Below are positions 11,801 through 24,100 of a DNA stretch of 64,000 nucleotides, one piece after another. Origin of the DNA: Litsea cubeba (lineage: Eukaryota > Streptophyta > Magnoliopsida > Laurales > Lauraceae); NCBI GenBank assembly GCA_012931725.1, contig CM022949.1, forward strand, positions 11,196,928-11,260,927, in the 5' to 3' direction. Both the position numbers and the translations under genes were made by a program. Numbering within the stretch: position 1 is the first letter of the stretch; every line of letters starts with the position of its first letter. The notes under the pieces are model-generated. The model saw nothing but the letters and a program-made list of their open reading frames with translations. It was not told the origin of the DNA and ran no database searches.

Positions 11801-14800
11801 GCGATGAGGAGCCGATCTCCCAATGAAATAAGTTGTTGAAAGAGAATGGTGCGAAGACGGTCTCGTATTCTCGATGGAAGAAGATGTCGAAATAGAAGAT
11901 GGGTGTTTCCGTTTCTATGACGCGTGGGGCGAATCGTCAGGTTTAAACATGGGGCAAATATTTATTAGATGTGTGTTTGGCATGATTGGCCCATTTAATC
12001 TCATGTAATCTCAATAGGTGGCCCCAGGTCAATACTATGTCGGTCCGCCCTTGGGTGGATCTAAACCTGGATCTTGTCTTTATAGATCTGAATTTAGTTT
12101 TGAATCCGATTTCAGTATGGAATTTATAAGTTCTACATGATTTGATATCAACTTGAAAAATGGATGCAAAGTAAGATGCTGAGTGCATTTATATAATTTG
12201 ATAAAATAACATTTTTTTAATGTTAATTCGATAAAATAACTTCAAAATAAGAAATTTTAACCATATAAGAGGAGTTAATAAATGATATAGGATTAAAGCT
12301 AAGTAATCTTTCAAATATGAATACAACTCATGTTATATAGGCACTCCATATATATATATATTTGAATGTAATTGTTCTAAATCCAAATCATTGAGTCGAA
12401 ACATATAGGGATCTAAATCCGAATCCAAATGTTTTGGATTCAATATAAAATGGAATTTGGATAAGGATTTCTCCCTAATCCATAAAATAGGTTCCATATA
12501 TGCATAATTCGGAGCTGAATACTTGAATGATCAAATACCCATTTGCAAGTCAAGCACCCATGGGATGGTAGAGGAAAGCCCTCATCTTATTTGACTTCAG
12601 ATCTTGAGTTAAAAAAAGCCAGATTCTACAGCTAATTGAAATCTTGATTCGCTCAAAATAAACACCCTCTCATTAAATATATATTTTTTTAAATTTCACT
12701 TTAATAAGAATTGGTCCGACCATGAGATTGGCCATTCGGTTATATTTTTTTATAAACAATGTACATGACTGTGTAAATTACTTTTTTTAATCAAATGGTT
12801 AATCTTAAACTAATACCAGAGTAAAAGTTGTGGATATCTTGTGTGGCTCAAATTTTGAAAAAGCGAGAACTCGGATTTCTCGTGCAAAGCCAACTGAAAA
12901 AAAAGAAAAAAGAGAGACAAAGGTTCCAGTCTCATCTTGCCTTTGTATCTATATGCGTCATGGTCTGTCATGGCTCTCGTAAGTGCAGCTGCTGCCTTTT
13001 TTACATTATAACAAAAAATACGTGGTTGAGCAAAAGAAGGAAAATTGATGCCATAAAAACAAAAAGTGACCCACGCAGCGGAGGGGATCAAAGGAAAATG
13101 AACCAACAGGCTACAGCTAAAATTATAGGAAAAGGCACAGAGGGTTTCCTCCTGTGGCCAATTTCAGTAGATTCTAGATTCTAGATTCCAGCTCCCACGA
13201 TTCCATCTATTGCGTCATGGTGACTAATTAGCTATTGACTTCTGTATGCAGCATGAGCTCATACTACAACATTGCATTGTTAAAAATGAACTTATTACGA
13301 AACAGAATGATGAAATACAAATCATAGCATGTTGGAAGTGGGCCAACTAGCTCTTCCAACACTGATACCACCACTCCTTTTGTTTTAATTAGAAAAACAC
13401 CAATACCACCCTATTCAAAAGAAGGAAACTAGTTACTGCAGTTTGATGTATCTACTTTACAAAAATGTAGGCATACTCATGACCCTGCTCACTTTGTTTG
13501 ATTATTGTATGATAAATGTTCTTTAAGCATTGATGTGTAATGGAGTGATTGATTACAATATCCCTTTCTAAGTCATGTTACAATAGAAGTAATTAATTGT
13601 CACTTTATCGGACCCATGTCAGACCAGTACCCCATAATCAAGGGGAGATAAGTTATGAAGGGCTCTAGCTAGCTACTTAGATTAAAGACATCTATAGTCG
13701 TAAAAGCTATTGCATCGGATGATGGTGTTACTAACTTGAAACCATTCAAAACAAGAAGTTATACAAATTTGTTTTAATTGTCAAACTTACAATCTCCTGA
13801 TCTAATATTCTCTGTTAAACTTTATATATATATATATATAGAAAATTATTAAACAATTTGAGCACCGTTTGGACTATCTATAATCCCTGCTGACCCTTTA
13901 CCTGCCACCTCCCACTAACCATGCGAGTAGTTCTTGACAGGGTCCACAAAGTGGCTCTCATCTAATCATTGTTAGCTCTCTCTCTCTCTCTCTCTGTCCA
14001 TAGGAGGGCCTTGCTGCCCTCTCCTTTATTATTTACATAAAAGCAAACAATACTTCAGATAGTCTACAGTAAATTATTAGGATTAGAGTGAGATTAGAAA
14101 AATAAAAAATAAATAGAAAAAATCTCTACACTAAAGGCCTTCCTCATTCAAAATGAATTTAGATTGTCCAACAATTTCTTTTGGTTATTTGACAACTCGA
14201 ACTCACGCACTCATATATTTCTTATTGGTGGAGCTATAACTTGGAGATAGTTCATCTTGCAAATTATTTAGAGACAACTCTCCCATGTTCATTCATAGAA
14301 AGAAAAGAGATAATTAATCACGGAATAGAAAAGGAGTAGCATCATTTAGCTATTTACCATCACTTACACAGACAGTCATTATATGAAATTGGTTTTCCAA
14401 GAAGAGTTTATATATGCAACAGTGAAAGGTTCTCACTATGGATTTTTTTTATATTTTTTTATAGAAACTCACTATGGTTTGAGGCTCTCCGTTTAAGTCA
14501 TGTTACGCATTATCTATAAATTAAAAAAAGATAAAAAGAGCCTAATTTTCCTTTCATCATCCAATTAATAGCGAATGGCTAACCATATCCGTTGGATGGG
14601 ATTTGGGTATGGCTATATATCTACAAACATTTCTTATATTTGGCTGGGCAAGCAAACATGCTACGTCCTATTCCTAATTTTTCAAACAAAACACTAATCA
14701 TCAAATATATGAATGGAATGGGCGATGGGGAGAACAATGTTATTGAGAGACAGCGGAAGTTTATATTAATAAAAACTCATTATATATCGATCTTGGCTAA

Positions 14801-16540
14801 AAATAAAGTTAATATTGCTTAATTATTTGCTTTTCTTTCCCGAATTTATGGAGAAAACAGTAGAATTAGAGAGGTCATCAGAATTTTCAATGGTTGCATT
14901 ATGTTCTATGTTGTGGTGCTAGATCATGCACCTCTACTTTCTCAGCAAAAGAAGAAAAAAGTAGGGTGGGTCCATCTTCTGCAGTGGAAGTTCATATATA
15001 GCATTTGGGTGATGGGGCCTGCTTTCTGTTTTTGCCAGCAAAATCTGGTGCAGTATCCAATTTCACAAATCAACAGGTAGGGGATATTCCACCCTAGAGC
15101 TCAACTGTATCAACAGGGTACGTAAATTGGATACATTTAACTTACAACCATTAATTAAAAAAAAAAAAAAACCTTACACCCTATACTAAGTTTCACTGGT
15201 AAATAAACCAGTGCCATAACCATTCTACTAATAATAATAATAAATAAATAAAAAACAGTGCCATACATTCTTATGCATTTTGAACTTTGAACTGTAGATA
15301 AAAAGTGACCCTAACCGTAGAGTTCGACTTCCCATGCAGGCAAAGGCAAGAGCAATTTCATTTGTATGGTCGTATTCGTCAAACTAAATGTGCTTCCAAA
15401 ATCTATATAAAAATTTTAAGTATATTTTTAAAATCCAATAAAAAATTGTAGGTCCATATGAAAATGCTCGTTTTGCGCCCAAAACTAAACTACGTATTAG
15501 GGTCTGCATGCCCACAAACAAAAATTCTTGTCCACCACTGCTCATAAGAAGCTTGAGTGAGAGGATGATCTCTTACTACTTTGGGTACAGTGGGTCCCAC
15601 ATGAGACCCATAATCAAACATGACCCGGTTGTTTAGGCCAGCCCAAGTCCTATGCCCGGGCGACCGGACCACCATGCCATACAGTACCCACGAGGGAGAC
15701 AAATCACACGCATGTTGGACTTTTACTGGAATCTGACACATGTGCTGACGTGTAAAATAATCCCACAATAGCGCAAGATAATCTTTACAAATGACCAACA
15801 TATCTTAATCTTAATCTTAATCATGCACGTCCCCATCATCAAACATATAAACATATAATCCCCCTTTCCTCAAATGCCCCCAACCTTCACCATCCATTCA
15901 CTGTCCAAAACCACCATCCAACTCCTCACCCGAATCATTCAATGGAAGTCATGTTTCTTGTAGGAAAGCACAAGAAGTAAAATTTTATATTTACCAAAGA
16001 AAAAAAAGAGTAAAACTTTATATACCATTTGTAAGACTTACAACAATTTATGGTTTTATGTGTCATATTGCCACGTGGGTAATTATGTCTATAAAAAATA
16101 TATTACATTTCAATCCGTCAATTCTATATTTTACATAATTAATTTTTATTTATAGCTAACACCCTTTGTAAAGATTCTAAAATAAGTTCACAGAGGAGGT
16201 CATAAAGTTATTTTTTTCAACGAAACTTCTATTTCATAACATGTAACCGATCGATGATTTTCGACAGAAAAAAGTGAGGATTGAGAAAATGATTTTTCAA
16301 TTTAAAGTAAAATTCATGTACGGTGCAATCTCTCTTTCTCCTGCAAAAGCACAAGGAAGGGCTAAATTGTTTACTATTTTCTGAAAAATAAAATTTTTAT
16401 TTAGGGATTGATAAAGAAGAAATTGTGCCAAAAGAAGAAAAAAAGTTTCTCATTGGGGTTGGGCACAAACGTGCTCATAGGTAAAGTGCTTAGGTTAAGG
16501 AGGTGGCGTAGGTTAACATGCGGACTGTGACCTGTTACGC
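8871..16540. other. 7.7-kb gene-poor intergenic region
   Basis: Frames here are short and unlike known proteins. Simple repeats include (TA)n near 9768-9785 and 13824-13842 and (CT)n near 13975-13996. No RNA gene or bounded transposon was recognised. The last few hundred bases are presumably the promoter of the TGA gene. Confidence 0.5.
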
Positions 16541-16545
16541 ATTTT

Positions 16546-16553
16546 TATAAAAG
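16546..16553 (+). promoter_or_regulatory. Candidate TATA box of the TGA gene
   Basis: TATAAAAG sits in an otherwise AT-moderate stretch, followed about 30 bp later by a likely transcription start region. A TTGAC (W-box core) lies near 16581. It is the only good TATA element upstream of the long 5' leader; the start site itself is inferred. Confidence 0.45.
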
Positions 16554-16574
16554 AGGAAATTAGTGGAGAGATGC

Positions 16575-18123
16575 GACCGTTGACTACCAAGAGCTGTCAA
16601 AAGAGCAAGTGACAGAGAGAGATATGAAAGAGAGAGAAGTTGCTTGTTCCGCTATTTTAAGGGCTGGTTTTTGGATTTTGGATTCATTTGTCATGGAGAT
16701 TAGGGTTTGGAAATGGTAGAAGATTGGGGTTAGGGTATTTTTTTTTTAATTTTGGATCTGCTGTCGGGTTGAGATTCTCGACGGATTTTAATGCTGAGCT
16801 GAGACTCGAGTGGTAGTAGTTGTTGCTACAATTCGAGGTTCGGATTTTCGGGTTTTCTGATTTTGGGTGTTTGAATTTCTGTTCTTGGATATCGTTTGCT
16901 TTTACCTTTTCTGTGGAGTTAAGTGTGTTGTTGCTCCATAAATTCCTGTGGGAATCTCAATTTTTTTGTTCTCTAATTTTCATGTTCTGTTCTAGAAACA
17001 AAGTTTGAACGAAGTTTGTTTGTGCTTTAGAGGACATAGCAGCTTCTTCTCTTCAAAAAGTAGAGAGCTTTTTACACCAATACATGTTTATTTGGAGATC
17101 ATGTAGTTGTTGTTGTTGTTGTTTTGGGTCAAAGTAATTCAGAATTTGAGTTTTTGAATTGAGTTGTTTTGGTGATAGAGAGATATATAAATTTCCCGGG
17201 TTTGGGGGATGTCTAGATACCTCTTAATGTCTTTTGAGTGGAAGGTGTGTTGGTTGGCCTGCGGGTAACTTTGGGTTAATGGGTTTTCAACCGTTTCATT
17301 TCTTCTGATTTCACTTGGAAGCTCAACTTAACTTGGGTCAATAGCAGATGAAGTAATCTTGATATGTTTGGGTTTTAATGGAGCTTCCATCTCTCTTTTT
17401 GTGGAGTTTGTTTGATTGTGGTTCATTCTTTTGCCATCAAAAGGGGTGGAAAGTGATCTGATACAGTAGATGTTTTGCCATTTGGTCCTAATTAGTAATT
17501 ACTGTCATTTGTTTTTTTGGTAGAAAGTGAGCTACTGATTGTGATTTTTAGTTAGATCAGGAAGGTCATTTTTAACCTGAAGATATTAACTCATTTTGGA
17601 TGTATGAAATGTTGCAAGCTCTCATGTAAAGCTTGTCTTTTAACTTGTTATATATTTGAGAGACAAGGTTTTTTTTTATTTATTTATTTTTTTTTTTAAA
17701 TCTTTTTAACCTATGATGCCCAAAGACGGCATGGATACGATAAGGACACGCTGTGGACACGGGTTTTATATGTAAAAAGTGAAGTATAGTGAAGTATCGG
17801 ATACGATATGACATGATACGTTGCCCATTTTGAAGTATCCTTGCATCATAGTTTTTAACTAAACTTTTTTTAGTGCTCTTTCTTCTAATAATGGCATATA
17901 CAACTAAGTTTTCTGAACTTTTAACTTCTGTTTGGCTGATGTATATCCATGTGTCATCTGTGTTCTGTAAAAAATATGCACTTCTCTAATTCTCTTATAA
18001 AGTATTTTCTCAAATATCATTTTCATGTTCATAATTGGTTTATCGTTTTGCATTTCTCACTATTGCAGCTATGTGATGCTGGGGATAGGTAATTAAGTTC
18101 ATTTTTGTTCCTTCCAGAAAAAT
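16575..18123 (+). other. TGA gene 5' leader region (non-coding, intron-containing)
   Basis: The start codon lies 6 nt after a good acceptor (AG at 18116-18117), so at least one intron is in the 5' UTR. A possible mini-exon is 18069-18088, between TTGCAG and GTAATT. The GA-rich stretch 16600-16650 is typical of a plant first exon. The donor of the first exon was not determined. A MITE lies inside the leader intron at 17705-17852. Confidence 0.5.
17705..17852. mobile_element. Short MITE with CTATGATGC/GCATCATAG ends
   Basis: About 148 bp bounded by inverted CTATGATGC and GCATCATAG. The interior has repeated GGATACGATA-type words and GTGAAGTATAG repeats. A longer relative with similar ends is at 40231-40490. 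Confidence 0.55.
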
Positions 18124-21100
18124 ATGAGCTTTCCATCAACTCAATTTGCCACCTCCAGAAGGATGGGTATATATGAACCAAACCATCAGATTAGCATGTG
18201 GGGGCAGTCTTTTATATCTGACAGTAGTCCAAACACCGGAATATCTACAATTGTGGAAGCTGATGCAAAGCTTGACAATAGGGTGCAACTTTTTACCTAT
18301 AGTGTGTCCTTTTTTTTTTTTTGGCAAAGCTGGTATAATATCCTTCTTACTTGTATACTTATGTAATGATATGTGTCTAGTCTGAAGGTACTTCTGATGG
18401 AACACTTGGGACCCCAACAAAATTTGAGCAGGAAGCAAATAAACCTAATGATAAGGTAAACTCCTGCATTGCTGAGACATTGTTATTCTTCATTCTTTTT
18501 TTTCTTTCTCTGCCAAAAAAGAAAAGAAAACATCTTACTGGTTCTAGGTTTCTGTTTAAATATAATGTCGGTTGGAGCTTGTAGCTTAGATGCTCTGTTG
18601 CTTGTTCTGAAATCTAGTATACCCGTAGTTATAAAAAAAAAAAAAAAAAAAAATTCTAGTATACCCGTACTAAGTAGCTTGCTGTGGCCTGTGGATTGCA
18701 TTTTACATTCTTTTTGTTCTTTATTGAAACTGAATAAACAGAGTGTGAATTGCTCTTATTTATTGATGAAACAACTATCACTTGGCATATCTTTTCCTGT
18801 GCCCATTTAGTCCTTTTAATTTTTGAATGAGAAAGGTTTCTTTTAAGAACTGATAAAAAGTGTTTCACAAAGACCTGATTTATTTTAGTGGTTCTCTTAT
18901 TATTATTATTTTTATGCATGGTTCTCTATTGTATGATTGTTATTGCACTCTGTGTTGCTTTCTCCATTGTCGTTCTCAGAAATTGTGGTGTTGGACTTGC
19001 TTCTGTTAACCATGGTATTTCACCATCTCTCCATAATACTTCGGCTTTGAGCTTCAAACCCATTCTTTATTAAGGTGTCTACACTTCTTTTTTGTTTGTA
19101 ATAAGGAGATGATAGTGCCATCTAGTGATACATTAGTATGAGGAAATTAACTAATCTTCTAGTGTTGTGTTTGAAAATGATTTTATTTACTGTAATTAGA
19201 TCCTGTTTTCCAGACCAAACAAGAGTATGCATATGCACATCCAGCATTTCTCATTACCTTTTGTTCAGAATAATGTGGAACCATAATTATCAATCCTAGT
19301 CCCATGGTTCCATGAAACTCATAATTTTAATTCCAGGTATCAAGACGTCTTGCACAAAATCGGGAGGCTGCTCGAAAAAGCCGATTACGGAAAAAGGTAC
19401 ATGAGCAAGAAGTGTGAAATGGTTCTTTTGTTTACAATTAAGTAAATTAACTCCCCCCTCCCCCCCAAACCACCACCCACCCCCTGTTTTATAGGCATAT
19501 GTTCAACAGCTAGAGTCAAGTCGTATGAAACTGACCCAGTTAGAGCAGGAGCTTGAGCGTGCGAGGCAGCAGGTGTGTGGAAGTCCATATCATGTATCAA
19601 CCAAATGCATGTTTGTTTCTGTTTGCTTTTGTATAACAAGATTAGTGATTTCCTAGCTTCAGGGCGTTTACATTGGAGGACATTTGGGAGATTCTAGTCA
19701 CCTAGCACTGCCTGGATCTGTTAGCTCAGGTTTGTCATTGATGTGTTTATTTTTATCTTGATCATGATCCTTAATCTTCCCATCAATCCAATTGTTGCTG
19801 CTTGCTTTGAATTATTCACTCAACTCCATGGTTAGGTTGCTTGGAGTTCATGCATTGGGAAAGACGTGCTATTTTAAGATACAGAAACTGTGGAGTGATC
19901 CATGCTTTAAGTTTTAACTTGTTTTTGTTGTAACGGCAAAGCAGATATTGTCCAAAGAAAATGTTGTCATACCTTCTATTTAACCAAGTACAATTATAAT
20001 TTATGCTAATTTTGTCTTAGAGACCTGCCTTTTTTTCCTTCTTGAAATGGTAACTTGATTTTATTGCTAAAAACAGACCACATACAAAGGAAAACCCCTC
20101 ACATCACAAAGAGACTACTAATCAAACAAACACCCAGCCAACCCACCCACCGCTAGAAACAGGCAAAACCGAAACAAAACAAAAAACCTCACCTTCAGAG
20201 TTCAGACAACTGCTTGCTCCTGGATTTTTTTTTAAAGCACACAATACATAATCACCATAGCTCCTTTCCTCTTCATTATATGGACTGTCATAATTAATCA
20301 AGCTAACCATCCTTTTGATTTCGTTATTGAAGTCTCTGTAGCTAGATTCTTCTTCTTCTTTTTTTGGGCAAAAAACCTTTACAAATGATCTCATATCATT
20401 CTCTTCTTTACCAAAGGAAACTACTGTTTTTCTAACCTTCAGCATCTGCTCTTCCATTTTATCACCATGATTACCATTTTCAGTTAATTTTAGTGTATCA
20501 TCACAATTGAAACTTCATTATCATCAGGTCATTGTTGTGAAGGAACATAGTTTTCTGCGTCTCTCAAAGCACCACCAATGTAACCACCAATGTACATCTT
20601 CGTAGATAAGCAATACTAATTGGTGGTGCTTTGAGAGACACAGAAAACTATGTTCCTTCACAATTGTGATAGGTTATCCTTCTCTCTACCTGATAAGCCG
20701 AACCGGTAGCAGCATTAAACTATCATTTAAACATGAAAAATTAGTCATCCTCCGCTCCATCCGAATCATCATCAGTTTCATCACCATTTACGAACTGCCT
20801 AACCATTTGCAGAATAACCTTTTCCTTCTGGATACAAAATACCCCATAATATTTGCAATTTCATATATCTTCTGTTCAACCCCTTCCGTCATGGACTGTC
20901 TTGTATCATCAATCTTCTTGCTAACTACTGCAGCTCCGTGAGAAGTATGGTCGTCTAATGGTCCAGAATTTGTCTCAAGACTTGATGGTCAATTCCCTAA
21001 AGTTTATTAATAAATCAGAGGTATATATGTTGGCTATGGTGGTCGAGAGCTGCCTGCTTCTTCACTTGATTCAGACCATTTTACACTGTAATGAGGAGGA

Positions 21101-24100
21101 AGAAATGTCTTCCTTCATCTTTCAAAAAAAAATGTTTCTTTCTTTTCTTTCTTACCTTTTTTTTTTTTTTGTGTTTTTGGTTTGTTTTGTTTTGATCTAT
21201 GTATAGAATGTGTATGGAGACTTGGGTTAGGTAGTTGTAAGTTAATTTATATTAGCTGTGGTCAGAATGACCTGCAGTTTGGTTGTTGGAACAGTTGAAT
21301 ATTAAAGAAAGACCCGATGTAGGAGGTCAATTTATTTATCTATGTCCTGCGTGTGGTCCTACCCTACAATGGCCCTTTGAATATGAGTTGTCTGTAATTG
21401 CTGGCAGTGAAACATGAGTTGTCTGTAATTGGTGGCAGTTGACTATGTTTCTCAAGTACCTTCTTCATTTTGGTGTCTGGTACTCTGCTGCCTTAATCTA
21501 TATCCATTATTGAAATCAAAACTGATTTTTGCTCAAATTTTCTTCTTTTTTATTTTTTAATTCCCTCATACAAAGTCATCCTAAGATTAACTGAGAGAAT
21601 GGAATTACTTGAGCATGGTTACCCATCCAGCTTAAGAGTTCATTTCTTTCCTCTTATTTTTAAATGAAGAAATAAAGGAAGGATTCTGTAGAAGTTACTC
21701 TGAAGTACATAGTTCTTCCTCAGAGAAGAAACGTGAATGAAATTTCTTTGACAAAAACCTGATGAGATTCATGCAATTTACTGTCTGCAACATCCATTTA
21801 CTTATGGAGAAAATAACTGGGATTTGTCAATTTGGTTATGTACCATCATCCACTTGTCTACATTAGTTTTTATTGGATTTGGGGACCTTGTAGGGGTTGC
21901 TGCATTTGAGATGGAATATGGGCACTGGGTTGAAGAACAAAATAGACTGACTTGTGAACTAAGAACTGCACTGCAAGCTCATGTATCAGATTTTGAGCTT
22001 CGCATACTTGTAGATAGTAGTATGAGCCACTATGACAATCTTTTCCGCATGAAAACTATTGCTGCAAAATCGGATGTCTTCTATCTGATGTCTGGGATGT
22101 GGAAAACACCTGCAGAACGTTTTTTTCTTTGGATTGGAGGATTTCGACCATCTGAACTTTTAAAGGTGATGCACTGTTTAGTTAAAGTTTGCTGATTTTG
22201 CATATATTTGATGCACCTTGAATACATTTAGCATCTTACTTGCTCGGTTGGCCATCGGCTTTCTGTTACTTATTTTATATTTTTTTAATATTTTGTTAAA
22301 ATCAGAAGTGTAGTTTTTCTTTAACAAAATTAGAAGTAGAACTGAGCAATATATATATATATATATATATAAGTAGAATAGTGTGATTTGCATTTTTTGT
22401 GTTGGCCTTTTGTGAAAGCATCTATAATATTGACTGAAACCTATGTTTCTAGTTTCAACGCATGAAATTTAGAGTTCAGATTTTTATTTGCCAATGCATT
22501 TCTTTTCTTCTCTTTTTTTTTATTAAATTATTTGAGATTGTCAGAAATTAGCGGCTCTCTGTTGGGATATTTTCCGTGCGTCTCATTCCTAGAAATTTCT
22601 TGTTTTGGGAAACTATTGAGAAAATTCATAAATTTTGGAGTTTGTTCGCACACGTGCATACACAAAAAACTTCACTAGAAAGAAAATAACTTTAAAAAAT
22701 ATAAAATTAGTAAAAATTCAGCAAACATAATGGGGGATTTATTAAATTTTGATAAAGAGATTGATGTAAAATTTCATGAAAGTATTGAGAACTAACATCC
22801 CAGCAATATTTTAAAATCTTGTAGTATTCCTGCTTGGAAATATTTTAAATCTTGCAATATTCTCATGATAATATTTCATATTATGACATTCTCATGGGAA
22901 AATCGCAATATTTTTAGCCTACTGCTGATAAAGTTGGGAACAAATAAAGGGCATATTGTCCAAACTCCAAGCTGTATATGGCATAGTTGTAAAACTTCAT
23001 CGTGCCATACACCCTCTTGGCAGCTATCCACACAAGCATATGAGGCATAAGTGTGAATGGAGGCCAAGAAAAAAAAAATATTTTCTTTTTTTTAACTTTG
23101 GTTGGCTGCTTCGTCAAATATCATGCTTAATACTATTTGTTTTACATAACAGGTTCTCAGTCCCCAGCTTGATCCTTTGACAGAGCAACAGTCTTTTGAT
23201 GTATGTAACCTGCAACAATCATCTCAGCAAGCTGAAGATGCTCTTTCTCAAGGGATGGAGAAACTTCAGCATACTCTGGCTGAGACCCTGGTATCCAAAT
23301 CATTAATTAACTTAGGCGCAGCTGATTATATGGGACAACTGGCTACAGCGGTGGAGAAGTTGGAGGCTCTTGTAAGCTTTGTAAACCAGGTAGCCCATTT
23401 CCCATGCATTGAGTAAATCCTTATACATGTTAGTATCTTTAATTCATTCACTCAAGGCTCTATATTACCTTCACATTCAGTTTTTTGGAGATTTTATTTT
23501 CTGAAGTGTATATGGGGTATTGGAAATATAAAATGGTAGTTTGAGGTTATGAAACTCAGCTGGTAGGAACGTTCTCTGAAGGTAAATTTAAGGAAGCTTG
23601 TTTTAGAGGGTCAATATCTTAGCTTATTTGGTAGTTCTGGCTGGGGTAACGTAATTAAAGAAAAAAGATTTTAGTTATTGAACGAATTTTAGGCATGGAC
23701 GCTCCTAAAAGGCACAAGCTTTGATGTCCTATTGGGTAACTGAGTTGATTATTTTACAAATTTCAGCGAGTGATTGTTAATGGACCTTCTGTCACTGTAT
23801 TTAGAGGTCCTGATGTTTGTATAGGCAGTTTAAACATATACAAAATGCTTGGCTGTCCCTATATCAAAAGGTAAGCTGGCCTAACTAAGGACTTGGATAG
23901 GTTCCTTCATTTTTATTAGATACTTTATGCATGACCAAGAGGGACTGCACGATTTTGGGTTTGGATCATGGGCCAGATCCAGCCAAAAGCCCCTTGGGCC
24001 TGGGCCATCTGCCAGCCTGTTGCCATCCATATTTTTCTCGAGTCCCTTTCTTTTTAAGAAGTCTTGTTATGTGAAGAAGATGTTACTTTTTAGTCTTTAT

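Noticed and set aside
8871..16540. tRNA or other structured RNA genes in the large intergenic region
   Set aside because: No convincing cloverleaf or A/B box pair seen by eye; a tRNAscan-SE run would decide.
16820..17008. 62-codon frame in the TGA leader as a regulatory uORF
   Set aside because: Phe-rich T-rich sequence that probably lies in a leader intron; no support.
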